Numbered from the stretch's first letter, positions 1 through 9,414 are shown. The stretch: DNA of 64,000 nt from Poriferisodalis sp965215815 (GCF_965215815.1 NZ_CBDCEO010000013.1:248001-312000); one strand, 5' to 3'. Translations and numbers: made by a program. Notes: generated by a model from the letters alone, not told the origin.

Positions 1-133
1 CGTGGCCGACGCCGCGCACGCTGCGGTCGCTATCGAGCACGGCTGCACCATGGTGTCCACCGACGCCGATTTTGCGCGATTTCAGGGGCTTCGGTGGCAA
101 CACCCGCTGCAACCCAATAGCCCGCGACGCTGA
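1..133 (+). CDS. VapC-type PIN-domain toxin, C-terminal end only
   Basis: The reading frame enters from the left edge and stops with TGA at 131-133, leaving about 43 visible residues. The stretch DAAHAAVAIEHGCTMVSTDADF followed by RFQGLRW is split here as DAAHAAVAIEHG, then TMVSTDADF: this is the typical end of PIN-domain ribonucleases of the VapC family, where the TDxDF motif supplies one of the metal-binding acidic residues. Family members are toxins cleaving tRNA or rRNA and are paired with a VapB antitoxin encoded just upstream, which would be outside the window. Function is inferred from this short tail only; the N-terminal catalytic Asp cannot be seen. Confidence 0.65.
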   Translation, partial: VADAAHAAVAIEHGCTMVSTDADFARFQGLRWQHPLQPNSPRR

Positions 134-190
134 CAATCGCCCAGATCACACCCGAGCGCACAGACAGCTCGGTGATCGGTCAGGGGCTCG

Positions 191-1036
191 GTGCCTAGCA
201 TCGCTGCGATGACCGAGGACAACGCTGGCCAAGACGCACACGACCGCACACCCACCGACGACCCCGATGCCGCTGCGCTCTATTCGGTGGCAGGCGGGGT
301 GGCGACGATCACCCTGAACCGGCCCGACTACCGCAATGCCCTCAGCGTGGAAATCGTGAACGCCATCGGCGACCACTTTGAGGCCGCGCTTGGCGATCCC
401 GCAGTGCGTGCCGTGCTGTTCACCCATGTCGGCAACACGTTCTGCGCCGGCGCCGACTTGCGGGCCGCCCAGCCCGGGGTGCCTCAGCCGACGCTTCGCT
501 ACAACTTCGTGGAGATCCTCGAGAAGATCATGACCTGCGACAAGCCCGTGGTGGGCCGGCTGGCCGGTCACATCACCGCCGGCGGCGTGGGACTGGCTGC
601 GGCGATGGACATCTCCATCGCGGCCGACGACGCCATCATCGGGTTCACCGAAGTTCGCATTGGCGTGGCACCTGCGGTGATCTCGGTGGTCTGCCTGCCG
701 AAGCTGCGCCGTGCTGATGCCAGCGAGTTGTTCCTCGAGGGCGAGCGGGTGCCCGCACCGCGTGCCGCGGCAGCCGGGTTGATCAACCGTGCGGTACCCC
801 GGGAGCAGCTCGACGACGAAGTGGCATCGACGCTGCGGCGGTTGGTGCGGGGAGGACCTAACGCGCTGGCACACACGAAGCAGCTGGTTGCGAGGGTGCC
901 GCAAATGCCCCGTGCCGAAGCCTGGGAGTGGACGGCGGAACTCAGCCAACGGCTCTTTCAAAGCGACGAGGCCTCCGAGGGCATCGCCGCGTTCCGAGAG
1001 CGCCGCGACGCCAGCTGGGTCCCACCCGAGGACTGA
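191..1036 (+). CDS. Enoyl-CoA hydratase/isomerase (crotonase) family protein
   Basis: This 281-residue protein has the crotonase fold layout: TLNRPDYRNALS near the N-terminus, the oxyanion-hole region FCAGADLRAA, and GHITAGGVGLAAAMDISIAA. Both glutamates that matter in true enoyl-CoA hydratases are present by alignment: one in FTEVRIG and one in ASELFLEG. Hydration of a 2-enoyl-CoA is therefore plausible. The GTG at 191 has an AGGGG four bases upstream; an ATG 18 bases later is the alternative. The C-terminal half carries the usual AAGLINRAVPREQL helix. It is followed 59 bp later by a second crotonase gene on the same strand, so the two may be co-transcribed. The substrate is unknown. Confidence 0.85.
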   Translation: MPSIAAMTEDNAGQDAHDRTPTDDPDAAALYSVAGGVATITLNRPDYRNALSVEIVNAIGDHFEAALGDPAVRAVLFTHVGNTFCAGADLRAAQPGVPQPTLRYNFVEILEKIMTCDKPVVGRLAGHITAGGVGLAAAMDISIAADDAIIGFTEVRIGVAPAVISVVCLPKLRRADASELFLEGERVPAPRAAAAGLINRAVPREQLDDEVASTLRRLVRGGPNALAHTKQLVARVPQMPRAEAWEWTAELSQRLFQSDEASEGIAAFRERRDASWVPPED

Positions 1037-1095
1037 ATTCGTTCTCTTCAATTGCCTGCAACGCAGCAGAGACTCGGGGCGCCGGTAGGACAGCC

Positions 1096-1932
1096 GTGCC
1101 TATCGCTCCCGTCATGGCCACGGTGCGACCGGTAGCGTCGGCCGCCGTGAGCGGACAGGTGCACCTCGAACGCGACGGCCATGTGGGCCGCATCATCCTG
1201 GATCATCCGGAGCGGCATAACGCCATCAGCGCGCAGATGTGGGACGGCATCACCGCTGCCGCCACCGAGCTCGAGAACGACCAAGAGATCCGGGTGGTGG
1301 TGATCCGAGGGGCCGGCGAGCGCGCCTTCGCAGCAGGTGCCGACATCAGCCAATTCGGCGCGCAGCGTTCCGACGCGAGCGGCAACCGCAGCTACGACGA
1401 CACGACGTCCCGGGCGCACGCAGCGCTGCTGGGCTTGTCCAAGCCGCTCATCGCCGCCATAGGTGGCTACTGCATCGGCGGCGGCTTGGCGGTGGCGCTG
1501 ACGGCCGACCTGCGCGTCGCAGCCGAGGACGCCCAGTTCACGATCCCCGCCGCTCGCCTGGGACTTGGTTATGGCGCCGCAGGTATCGGCACGCTGATGC
1601 GTCTGGTCGGACCATCAGCGGCCAAGCGCATCTTCTTTTTGGCTGATCGCTTCGGAGCGCAGGAGGCACTGCAGATGGGCCTCGTGAACCGGGTCGTGCC
1701 AAAGGCGCACCTGGAAGCTTCGGTCGACGAATGGACCGAGCTGATCGGCCAGAACGCACCGCTCACCATTGCGGCGGCGAAGGCGGCGTTGACGCAGTGG
1801 CAGAAGCCGGAGTCTCAGCGCGACTTCGCCGAGGTAGAAGCGATGATCCGGGCCTGCTTCGACAGCGACGACTACCAAGAAGGCGTCGACGCATTCATGA
1901 ACAAGCGCCCGCCCGAATTCAAGGGGCGCTGA
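1096..1932 (+). CDS. Crotonase-family protein lacking the hydratase glutamates
   Basis: About 278 residues of the enoyl-CoA hydratase/isomerase family: HPERHNAIS, the oxyanion-hole segment FAAGADISQFG, GGYCIGGGLAVALTADLRVAA, and MGLVNRVVP. At the place of the first catalytic Glu the sequence reads IPAARLGLGYG (Ala), and at the second it reads SAAKRIFFLADR (Arg), so classic enoyl-CoA hydration is unlikely; this AARLG subgroup is common in actinobacteria and its reactions are poorly defined. The start is set at GTG 1096 because AGGA lies five bases upstream; ATG 1114 and GTG 1147 are alternatives. An open frame extends back to 928 but overlaps the preceding gene in another frame and carries no family sequence. 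Confidence 0.8.
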   Translation: MPIAPVMATVRPVASAAVSGQVHLERDGHVGRIILDHPERHNAISAQMWDGITAAATELENDQEIRVVVIRGAGERAFAAGADISQFGAQRSDASGNRSYDDTTSRAHAALLGLSKPLIAAIGGYCIGGGLAVALTADLRVAAEDAQFTIPAARLGLGYGAAGIGTLMRLVGPSAAKRIFFLADRFGAQEALQMGLVNRVVPKAHLEASVDEWTELIGQNAPLTIAAAKAALTQWQKPESQRDFAEVEAMIRACFDSDDYQEGVDAFMNKRPPEFKGR

Positions 1933-1953
1933 GCACGGCGCTGCGGCAGTACT

Positions 1954-3069
1954 TCAGCCAGACCCGCGCTGGCTGCCGAATGGATCCCCGGTATCGATGT
2001 CCGCCACGAGTTCGAGGTAGGTGCCCAGGCGCCCGGCTGCCAGCTCGCCGGCTGACACCGCAGCCGTCACAGCGCAGTCCGGCTCGACGGTGTGCGCGCA
2101 GTCCCCAAAGCGGCAGCTCTGAGCGAGTGCGGCGATCTCGCCGAATGCCATCGCAAGCCCGTCAAGCGGGCCTACAGAGCGGGGCAACCCCAGATCGCCG
2201 CCCCAGGGGATCAGATCCTGCAAGCCCGGGGTGTCCACGAGCGTCCCTCCGGCCGGCCCGCCGACGGGAACGAGCTGGCGGCGCACGGTGGTGTGCCGGC
2301 CGCGACCATCGGGACTCAGCGGGGCGATCGGTACTACTTCGGCCCCTGCGAGCCGGTTCGCCAGCGACGACTTGCCCACACCCGACGGTCCGCTGAACGC
2401 CACGGTCGCGCCGCTGCTCGCCAAGGCTCCCAAGCTGTCAAGGCCGCGACCATCGAGGGCGCTCGTCGCCAGGATCGGCACCTCGGTCGCTGCGGCACCC
2501 AGGCGGTGACGCAGGGCATCGACGCTCGCCTCGCACTCGGCGCCCGACACCGTGTCGACCTTGTTCACGACAATCACCGGTCGAGCGCCGCCGGCGAACG
2601 CCGCAGTCAGATACCACTCGATCCGATGACCGACGCCAGCCGCTTCGGTCGAAGGAAAGTCACTGGTTGGCGCAGGCGTGGTGACGACGGCGAGGATGTC
2701 GGCGTTCGCCGCCACCAGCTGGGGCCGTGCTCGTGGCCCAGCGGCGCGACGGCACAGCACCGAGGTGCGCTCCAGCACGTCAGTGATCACCACGCGGCGG
2801 TTGTGTCGGACTTCCAGCGAGCGAATAACCCAGTCGCCGACGGTCGGGTAATCCAGCGGTGTTCGGGCTGCATCGCGGACAGCGGCATCCAGCGCCCCAA
2901 TCCGAGGGCCCTCGTCGTCAAGGAGTTCATAGGCGCCGCGGTGCTCGACCACAACGCGGCTCACGGTGTGACCTTTCGGGATCTGGGGGGCCGGTCCGGT
3001 TCGTCGAGACCAGCCCAGCTGCTCGAGGTTCGGCATCGGCGGCGGCAACGGATCAGAGCCGTCACTCAC
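1954..3069 (-). CDS. rsgA: Ribosome small-subunit-dependent GTPase A
   Basis: RsgA (YjeQ) is a circularly permuted GTPase that assists late 30S subunit maturation. The permuted motif order is visible: NKVD (G4) comes first, then GPSGVGKSS (G1), then DTPG (G3). The N-terminal part fits the OB-fold. Near the C-terminus, CRFGDCAHTVEPDC matches the zinc-binding cluster of the family. The GTG chosen at 3069 overlaps the stop of the upstream lipoprotein gene (GTGAGTGA), suggesting coupling; ATG at 3036 is a plausible alternative and gives the more conserved N-terminus. The length of about 371 residues is normal. Confidence 0.92.
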   Translation of the reverse strand: MSDGSDPLPPPMPNLEQLGWSRRTGPAPQIPKGHTVSRVVVEHRGAYELLDDEGPRIGALDAAVRDAARTPLDYPTVGDWVIRSLEVRHNRRVVITDVLERTSVLCRRAAGPRARPQLVAANADILAVVTTPAPTSDFPSTEAAGVGHRIEWYLTAAFAGGARPVIVVNKVDTVSGAECEASVDALRHRLGAAATEVPILATSALDGRGLDSLGALASSGATVAFSGPSGVGKSSLANRLAGAEVVPIAPLSPDGRGRHTTVRRQLVPVGGPAGGTLVDTPGLQDLIPWGGDLGLPRSVGPLDGLAMAFGEIAALAQSCRFGDCAHTVEPDCAVTAAVSAGELAAGRLGTYLELVADIDTGDPFGSQRGSG

Positions 3070-4906
3070 GGCGCAGCCACACCTCGTCATAGCGGCCGAC
3101 GCCGAGTCGCTGGCCTTGGACGACGCTGCCGTCGGGCAGCGTCGTGGTGCCAAGCCCGGTGACATCCGCCGTCGCTGCCACGACGCTCGAGGCGTAGCCC
3201 AGGTACACGTAGGGAGCCTCGTTCGTGAGCTCCAGCATGAGATTCGCTACGGCTTGTCGTCGGTCGTCCCCCGCGTCGGTCGCCTTGATCAGGCTCGCCA
3301 ACGCCCCGAGATGCTCGCCGGTGAAGTTGGACACGTTCAGCGGCGTGGTGCGGACCGGTCCGACAGCTGCGTACGCCAGTACCGCCGGATCGGACTCGCC
3401 GCCGACCCGCCAACACGTGGCCCCGAAGTCGCCGGCGAAGGACGGGCTCTGGACCACCGAGCCCATGACACGGCTGATGAGCCCCGTGCGGGCGACTGTC
3501 TCGACCTCGACATCGACGAGGCCCGTGTCCTCCCACTGGCGTTCCAGCGTTGCCGTCATCTGCGTGAGCGCGAGATCGTCGGTGCACATGATTCGGATCC
3601 GCACTGGCTCGCCGGGATCTCGATCGTCGGAACGCTCGGGATCCTCGGTGTACTCGCGCAGCAGGGACTGAGCCCGCTGTGGGTCATGACCCGGCGAGGC
3701 TTGCGCAACCTCAGCGGAATGCCAGATGCTGCCCGGCGCCCACCACTGCGTTGCCGCCGACCAGTCCACGTCTGGTCCGAGCGCCAGATTCAGTTGATCC
3801 TGGTCGGCCGCCGCGATCAGCGCCCGCCGCACACGTATGTCGTCGAGCGGCGCGCGCAGCAGGTTGAACAGCACGACACCGGCATTGTCGTCAAAACGTC
3901 GGACCACGTTGAGCGGGCGACCCCCGCCATCGGTTGCGACGGCTGCGGCTGTGGTGAGTTCCGCCGATCTCGACATCAAAATGTCGCCGCCACCGTCGAG
4001 CAGTACGGCGAGCCGTTCGCGCTCGTCGGGAATCTCGGTGAATTGGATCTCAGCAGCCCACGGCAGAGGCGAGCCGTCGGCTGCTGTACGCCAATAGTCG
4101 GGATTGGCCCCCAGGACCGCTGGCGCACCCGCCGACCAGCGCCGGAAAAAGAACGGTCCAGTGCCCACCGGCCCTCTGGCAAAGATGTCCGGGTCCGCTT
4201 CGGCGGCTGCGATGGAAAACACGCGTCCGACGGGGCCCGCGAGCGCCGCCGGCAGCCCGGCATTGGGCTCACTCAATTCGAAGATCAACGTGAGCTCGTC
4301 GGCAACGATGACCGATGCGATGCGGGCATCCCGCAAATGGCCGCCGCTGGCCCGGCCCGAACGCAGGTAGTCGTCGACGCCGGTCTTGATGGTGAGCGCA
4401 TCCATCGGCTCGCCGTCGGTAAAGGTGATGTCGGGCCGCAGCGTGACGGTCCAGCGCTGCAGCGATGCACCGGCCGAGACCGACTCCGCCAGCCACGGCG
4501 CGACAGAACCGTCCGGGAGGACCACCGTGAGCGTTTCGAGAACGTGGTCCAGCACGTTGCGGCACGACCATGCGCACACGTGGTCCCACGGCGTCCAACC
4601 GGTGATCGGCGTCGGGTCGGCGGCGATCAGCACGCGCAGCGTGCCGCCGCGGCGTGGCGCTGTGTCCGGAGGTGCCTGTGTGGTTGGCGTGCCCGGCGAC
4701 AATTCAGAGGTGGACCCGGGCGCATCGGCGGAAGCATCGTCGGAAGCGTCGTCGGGGATTTGGGTCGCCGGTGGAGCGACGGTCGGCTCGGCCGCCTCCT
4801 CGGCGCCCTGACTGCAGGCCGCCACCAGCAGCAGGACCGTTACGAGGGCCGTCGTGGGGGCGCGCCAGGGTCTCAGGAACCGCAGCCTTCGCCGCTCGTG
4901 AACCAT
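3062..4906 (-). CDS. Extracellular solute-binding lipoprotein, family 5 (peptide/nickel type)
   Basis: About 614 residues. The N-terminus has Arg-rich residues, a hydrophobic stretch and a lipobox (LLLVAAC), so it should be a membrane-anchored lipoprotein. A Pro/Thr/Asp/Ser-rich linker of roughly 50 residues follows. Then comes a family 5 binding domain: RRGGTLRVLI, the fully-placed LRPDITFTDGEPMDALTIK region, GPVGTGPFFFRRW and NPDYWR are hallmark positions. No oligopeptide permease or ATPase genes are adjacent; the only neighbour on the same strand is rsgA, overlapping by eight bases. The ATG at 4906 is chosen because it gives a normal-length signal peptide; the open frame extends upstream to 4987. 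The ligand is unknown. Confidence 0.85.
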   Translation of the reverse strand: MVHERRRLRFLRPWRAPTTALVTVLLLVAACSQGAEEAAEPTVAPPATQIPDDASDDASADAPGSTSELSPGTPTTQAPPDTAPRRGGTLRVLIAADPTPITGWTPWDHVCAWSCRNVLDHVLETLTVVLPDGSVAPWLAESVSAGASLQRWTVTLRPDITFTDGEPMDALTIKTGVDDYLRSGRASGGHLRDARIASVIVADELTLIFELSEPNAGLPAALAGPVGRVFSIAAAEADPDIFARGPVGTGPFFFRRWSAGAPAVLGANPDYWRTAADGSPLPWAAEIQFTEIPDERERLAVLLDGGGDILMSRSAELTTAAAVATDGGGRPLNVVRRFDDNAGVVLFNLLRAPLDDIRVRRALIAAADQDQLNLALGPDVDWSAATQWWAPGSIWHSAEVAQASPGHDPQRAQSLLREYTEDPERSDDRDPGEPVRIRIMCTDDLALTQMTATLERQWEDTGLVDVEVETVARTGLISRVMGSVVQSPSFAGDFGATCWRVGGESDPAVLAYAAVGPVRTTPLNVSNFTGEHLGALASLIKATDAGDDRRQAVANLMLELTNEAPYVYLGYASSVVAATADVTGLGTTTLPDGSVVQGQRLGVGRYDEVWLRRE

Positions 4907-5091
4907 TCGCGCTCGCCAGCGATCATGCAATACACCGACGCCGACGCTAGTGGCGCGACAGTGGGGCCCGGCTGCGCGGTTGTTCATCGAGGCAACCGCG
5001 ATGCTCCCCCTCGCTAGACAATGAGAGGCGCCTGCGGGCAGGGCTCATCCCCTGAACGTCTGTCGCCAGCTTCCACCAAGGAGTGATCCAT

Positions 5092-6092
5092 ATGTCCACC
5101 GGCCTCGCAGTCGTCTGAGGAGTGCTGGCGGGTCTCGCCGTGGGCGGGGGCATCGCATGGTCGGTGCTGTCACGCCGGCTGGCGCAGTCGGGTGCAGCAC
5201 ACGATTCGATGGAGCGGCGAGTCGCCGAGCTGACCAGCGAGCGCGATGCGGCCCGCACCGAGGCATCGCAGCACCGCGACGTCAACGCCGGTCTGCAAAC
5301 CAGCTTGGCGTCAGCGACAGCCGACCGCGACGCGCGCGTCGAGGAGATGTCCAAGAAGCAGATTGAGATCGAGGGTCGCTTCAAGGAGATTGCCGCCCAG
5401 GTCAGCGAGACCACGTCAACAAGGCCGACAAGGCCCGAGTGGAGGACACGGCCAAGGTCTCACAGAGCGTCGATCAACTGGTCTCCGAGACGAGCGGTCT
5501 GCGCGAGATCCTGCGCGATTCCAAGATGCGCGGCGCATGGGGTGAGCAGCAGCAGGCGTTGGCTGAGCATGCCGCTGCCCTCAGTGAGCGCGCCAAGGAG
5601 CTAGGCGACCGCGACTACGGCGGGTGGGTACCAGGATCACCCGATTTCGTGCTCATGTACGTACCGACCGACCCGATGCTCGACGTGGCCATGGACGCTG
5701 ACGGCGATGTTTGGCAGAACGCTTGGCACCGACACCGAGTGCTGATCGCAACCCCCGGCCTGTTGATCGCCTTCTTGAGGACGGTGGCATTGGCATGGCA
5801 GCGTCAAGACATCGCCCGCAACGCAGAGAAAGTCGCCGACCTCGGAAACGAGCTGTACTCCCGGCTTGCAAGGTACGTCGAGCACGTCGACAAGATGGGT
5901 CGTGGCTTGCGCAGCGCGGTCGATGCCTACAACGGCAGTGTGGGCTCGTTCGGGCACATGGTGCTGCCGCAGGCTCGACGCTTCCGTGAGCTGGGCTCAG
6001 TGAGCAGCAACGACGAGCTCAACGAGCCCAACCTGGTCGAGCCGGACGTGCGCACGGTGAACGCCCCTGAGTTGGGTCCTGGCGAGGACTAA
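5092..6092 (+). pseudogene. rmuC: rmuC remnant (DNA recombination protein RmuC family)
   Basis: A perfect AAGGAG ribosome site stands eight bases before ATG 5092, but codon 9 is TGA (5116-5118), in the middle of what would be the N-terminal membrane helix (STGLAVV, stop, GVLAGLAVGGGIAW). The coiled coil continues in the same frame to about 5410, after which the family sequence (DHVNKADKARVEDTAK) continues in another frame to 6092, so there is also a frameshift. After MRGAWGEQQ the sequence jumps to a late part of the domain (ALSERAKELGDRDY), so roughly 80-90 codons of the RmuC nuclease-like core are missing. Later family blocks such as LATP-like VLIATPGLL, LGNELYSRL and VLPQARRF remain. Three independent lesions make a functional product very unlikely. 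Confidence 0.8.
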
Positions 6093-6102
6093 ACGAACAG
6101 GC

Positions 6103-8517
6103 TCAGCGATCGTGGAGTTCGCTCCGCCCCGGGTATCGCCGACCTGACTCGTCCGGTGAGGCCGCCTCCCGGCCAACGGGAATCCCCTCTCGGTTCATAT
6201 AGGACTCCGCGGCGCTTGCATAGGCGCCGTCGACAGTGTCCGCGGTGGCCTCGGTGATGGCTTGCCAGACGCGTTGGGGGGTGAGCGGCATGTCGATGTG
6301 ACGGATGCCCAGGTGTGCGACGGCGTCGACCACGGCGTTCTGGACTGCCGGGGTTGCGCCAACTGTGCCGGACTCGCCGATGCCCTTGGCACCCAGCGGG
6401 TTGATGTGCGTCGGGGTTTCGAGCACGACCCGGTCGAAGAACGGCAGCTCCGCGGCCGAGATGATCGGGTAGTCGGCGAAGTTCCCGGTGAGGGGATTGC
6501 CGTCGTCGTCGTAGACGAACTCCTCGAACAGCGCCTGCGCCGCCCCCTGCGCCAGGCCGCCGTGCACTTGCCCCGCTGCCAGCAGCGGGTTCAAGATGGT
6601 GCCCGCGTCGTCACAGGCGACGAGCTGGCGCAATTCCACGTTGCCGGTGTGGCGGTCGACCTCTACGACGGCCACGTGGGTTCCGAAGGGGAATGTGGGC
6701 GCTTCGGAGTCGAACACCTCCTCGGCGTGGAGCAGCCGTGGCCCCGCCGTGCCATTGGTCGAAGCGAGGTGTTCAGCTACCGCGCTCCAGTCCACCCAGA
6801 CCGCCGGGGTGCCCACGACGTGGAACGCCCCGGAAGTGGTGTCGAGCGTGATGTCGGCCGGATCAGCTTCAAGCAGCGTGGCCGCCACAGCGCGGGCCTG
6901 ATCCACCAGCGTGCCCGACGCCTCCCAAATGGCCGAGCCGGCCAACTGCACCGAGCGGGAGCCGCCGGTCACCTCGCCACGGGGCACTTCGTCGGTATCG
7001 CCGTGCACAACGTCGATCTGGTCCATCGGCACACCCGTGCGGTCCGAGATCAGCATCGCCCACGAGGTGTGGTGGCCTTGCCCGTAGGGAGATGAACCGG
7101 TTCTGGCCACGATGCGGCCGCCTGACACCAGTTCCACGGCGCCGTACTCGGACCGACCAATGCCTGCGGTGCGCTCGACGTAGGTCGCAAGACCGATGCC
7201 GAGCAGCTTGACGTCCCCGTCGGCGCGGCGGCGGGCCTGCTCGGCACGCAGCGCTGGGTAGTCAGCGGCTTCGAGCGCAGCGTCGAGGCTGGCTTCGTAG
7301 GCGCCAGTGTCGAAGGGCATGCCGGTACGGGTCTCAAGCGGGAATGCCTCGGGCGGGAGGAAGTTCTTGCGTCGCACCTCTGCGGGATCCATGCCGATCT
7401 CTGCCGCGAACACGTCGACAGCACGCTCGATGGCGGCCGCCGCTTCGGGCCGCCCCGCCCCCCGGTAGGGGCCAGTCGGCGTGGTGTTGGTGAGCACCGA
7501 TACCGATGTGAAGCCGAGGGTGTCGATGTCGTAACAACCGGCGAGCATTGCCTTCGCGTTGCCGGGCAGGCCCGCGCCCATGTTCCCGTAGGCGCCGGCT
7601 TGCTGCACCACATGTAGCTGGTACGCAGTGATGCGGCCGTCTCGGTTGCCGCCAATGCGGCAGTACTGAATCTGTCCCCGCCCGTGGACGAGGCCGACCA
7701 TGTCATCGCTGCGTGAGGGCACCCACATCACAGGCCTGCCGATACGGGTCGCCAGCCAGCCCAACAAAGCCTCCTCGGGATGTGGTCGAGCCTTCGCACC
7801 GAAGCTGCCGCCTACATCACGCGAGATCACCCGCATCTGCTCCCGATCCAGTCCCAAGATCTTGGCGAGACCTGCTCGAACCGGATGGGAGCCTTGGCCG
7901 GCGTTGACATGGTGCAGGCGCCCATCGTCTGCCCAACGGCTCGCAGCCACCCGAGTTTCCAGCGGGCACGGCGCTATGCGGTTATTGACAGTGCGGACCT
8001 CGGCCACCGCTTCGCACGAGTCAAAGTCGGCCTGCTCGCCCTCGAGCGCCATGCGAACCACCACGTTCGGCTCGGCCATGCCCTCGAACAGCGCCGGTGA
8101 GTCCAACGCAGCCTCGGGATCGACGAGCGCGGGCAGCAGCTCATAGTCGACCACGACCAGTTCAGCCGCATCGATCGCCGCAGCCGGGGTGTCAGCCAGT
8201 ACGACGGCGATGGGCTCGCCCACAAACCGCACCCGGTCGGTGGCCAGCATGGGGCGCACGATGGCGGTGTCGAATGCAGGGCTCGGCGACGGATACGGCC
8301 CGAGATCGACATCTGCTGCCGTGACGACATCGATGACACCGGGTGCACTGCGGGCATCGCCGACATCGAGACCGGCGATCACAGCATGCGACACGGTCGA
8401 GGTCACGTAGCAGGCGTGCGCCATGCCGTCCCAGTTGAGGTTGGCGACGAACTGTCCCCGACCCCGCAACAACGGAGCGTCCTCGCGTCGAACTACAGAT
8501 GTTCCTCGTAATGCCAT
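6103..8517 (-). CDS. Xanthine dehydrogenase-family molybdopterin-binding subunit (form II CoxL-like)
   Basis: An 804-residue large subunit of the molybdenum hydroxylase family. It starts with the usual RREDAPLLRGRGQFVANL block, and has VGGSFGAK, the substrate-site loop GPYRGAGRPEA and the C-terminal GAKGIGESG, whose Glu is the catalytic base in the family. AYRGAGR-type loops define form II CoxL-like proteins; the CO dehydrogenases proper (form I) carry AYxCSFR, so CO oxidation is not supported. The small iron-sulfur and medium FAD subunits are not found next to it, which is unusual. It lies 123 bp downstream of paaC on the same strand, so an aromatic or N-heterocyclic substrate is an inference worth noting. 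Confidence 0.88.
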   Translation of the reverse strand: MALRGTSVVRREDAPLLRGRGQFVANLNWDGMAHACYVTSTVSHAVIAGLDVGDARSAPGVIDVVTAADVDLGPYPSPSPAFDTAIVRPMLATDRVRFVGEPIAVVLADTPAAAIDAAELVVVDYELLPALVDPEAALDSPALFEGMAEPNVVVRMALEGEQADFDSCEAVAEVRTVNNRIAPCPLETRVAASRWADDGRLHHVNAGQGSHPVRAGLAKILGLDREQMRVISRDVGGSFGAKARPHPEEALLGWLATRIGRPVMWVPSRSDDMVGLVHGRGQIQYCRIGGNRDGRITAYQLHVVQQAGAYGNMGAGLPGNAKAMLAGCYDIDTLGFTSVSVLTNTTPTGPYRGAGRPEAAAAIERAVDVFAAEIGMDPAEVRRKNFLPPEAFPLETRTGMPFDTGAYEASLDAALEAADYPALRAEQARRRADGDVKLLGIGLATYVERTAGIGRSEYGAVELVSGGRIVARTGSSPYGQGHHTSWAMLISDRTGVPMDQIDVVHGDTDEVPRGEVTGGSRSVQLAGSAIWEASGTLVDQARAVAATLLEADPADITLDTTSGAFHVVGTPAVWVDWSAVAEHLASTNGTAGPRLLHAEEVFDSEAPTFPFGTHVAVVEVDRHTGNVELRQLVACDDAGTILNPLLAAGQVHGGLAQGAAQALFEEFVYDDDGNPLTGNFADYPIISAAELPFFDRVVLETPTHINPLGAKGIGESGTVGATPAVQNAVVDAVAHLGIRHIDMPLTPQRVWQAITEATADTVDGAYASAAESYMNREGIPVGREAASPDESGRRYPGRSELHDR

Positions 8518-8537
8518 GAAGTCGCTCCGTTGCGCAT

Positions 8538-8555
8538 CCGGGGGCTGAGCCCCGG
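8538..8555 (-). terminator. GC-rich hairpin between paaC and the CoxL-like gene
   Basis: CCGGGG and CCCCGG form a six-pair stem around a six-base loop about 20 bases upstream of the CoxL-like start. No T-run follows on either strand. It could be a partial terminator or an mRNA processing stem separating the paa operon from the next gene. Evidence is structural only. Confidence 0.25.
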
Positions 8556-8640
8556 CGATTGTGGCAGGTCCGCGCCCCGCTCACATGTGTCGCACGGTGC
8601 CAGAAGCTCCGCCGACCGCCCAAAACCTAGGGGTTTCGCG

Positions 8641-9414
8641 CTACCAGACTGCCGAGGGATCGATCGAGAGCACCTCGACCATCTCGGCGTGCAAGGCCGC
8701 AAAATGGGGTGAACGCTGGCCGGCTCGGCCGCTCGCCTGTCGTGGCGTGCCGTCGTGGGCAGGCCACTGCGGTTGGTACCCAGCCGCAGCGACCGCGTCG
8801 TCGACCGTTGCCTGCCACTCGGCGCGCTGATCGCTCAACCCGCGAGCCATCACGCCCGAAGCAACAAGAGCCTTGTCCGAGCAGCCCGGCGGGATTTCGA
8901 ACAGCTCGCACGCCATCGGCGCGAATTGGTCGAACAGCGGGAGCAGTCGCGAACAACCCGTATCGGTACTCAGCAGCCGCGACAGCAGACTCGACGCGTG
9001 GCGCAGGTGCGACCGCTCCTCGGCCAAGGCCCGTCGGGCCACTGCACCGAGCGCCTCCCACGACGAGTCGGCCAACGCCTCCCAGCGGACGGTCTCGGCG
9101 GTGTCGTAGAGGAAGTGCCGTACCAGGGTCTCTCCCCAGTCGCGGCAGGGCAGCTCGGTGAGATGAGCGCAGCGGTACTCGTGCGGCTGTCGCCCGTAGG
9201 CCAGCACGTCGATGTCGTTGCCGAGCAACCCGTACAGCGCCCGAGCGTGGCCCAGCTCGTCTTGGCTGATCGAGGTCAGCGCCAAGTCCTCTTCAAGAAA
9301 CGGCCCCACAGCGATCCACCACGCCAAGTTCTGGCCGATGCACAACTCGTCGTCGGCAAGCGCCAGCACCAATTCGTGCGCGCCGCCAACGCTCTGGGGG
9401 TCCACGTCGCTCAT
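8641..9414 (-). CDS. paaC: Phenylacetyl-CoA epoxidase subunit PaaC
   Basis: PaaC is the structural ferritin-like partner of PaaA in the ring-1,2-phenylacetyl-CoA epoxidase. The 257-residue product shows the family features LVLALADDELCIGQNLAWW, split as LVLALADDEL and IGQNLAWW, SISQDELGHARALYGLLG, and LAEERSHLRHASSLL. Its ATG overlaps the stop of paaB (ATGA), so translation is coupled. It is the last gene of the paaADBC run. PaaC retains DELGHA but is thought not to hold the active di-iron site in the complex. Confidence 0.92.
   Translation of the reverse strand: MSDVDPQSVGGAHELVLALADDELCIGQNLAWWIAVGPFLEEDLALTSISQDELGHARALYGLLGNDIDVLAYGRQPHEYRCAHLTELPCRDWGETLVRHFLYDTAETVRWEALADSSWEALGAVARRALAEERSHLRHASSLLSRLLSTDTGCSRLLPLFDQFAPMACELFEIPPGCSDKALVASGVMARGLSDQRAEWQATVDDAVAAAGYQPQWPAHDGTPRQASGRAGQRSPHFAALHAEMVEVLSIDPSAVW

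Noticed and set aside
3116..5017. A 633-residue open frame on the plus strand opposite the lipoprotein gene.
   Set aside because: It is Arg/Gly-rich, has no recognisable domain and mirrors a well-supported gene; such antisense frames are common at this GC content.
5122..5604. An independent 160-residue gene starting at GTG 5122.
   Set aside because: Its first 100 residues are the RmuC coiled coil and the rest is out-of-frame translation after the frameshift.
6103..8517. Carbon monoxide dehydrogenase large subunit (form I CoxL).
   Set aside because: The active-site loop reads YRGAGR and not the AYxCSFR motif of form I enzymes, and CoxM and CoxS are absent.
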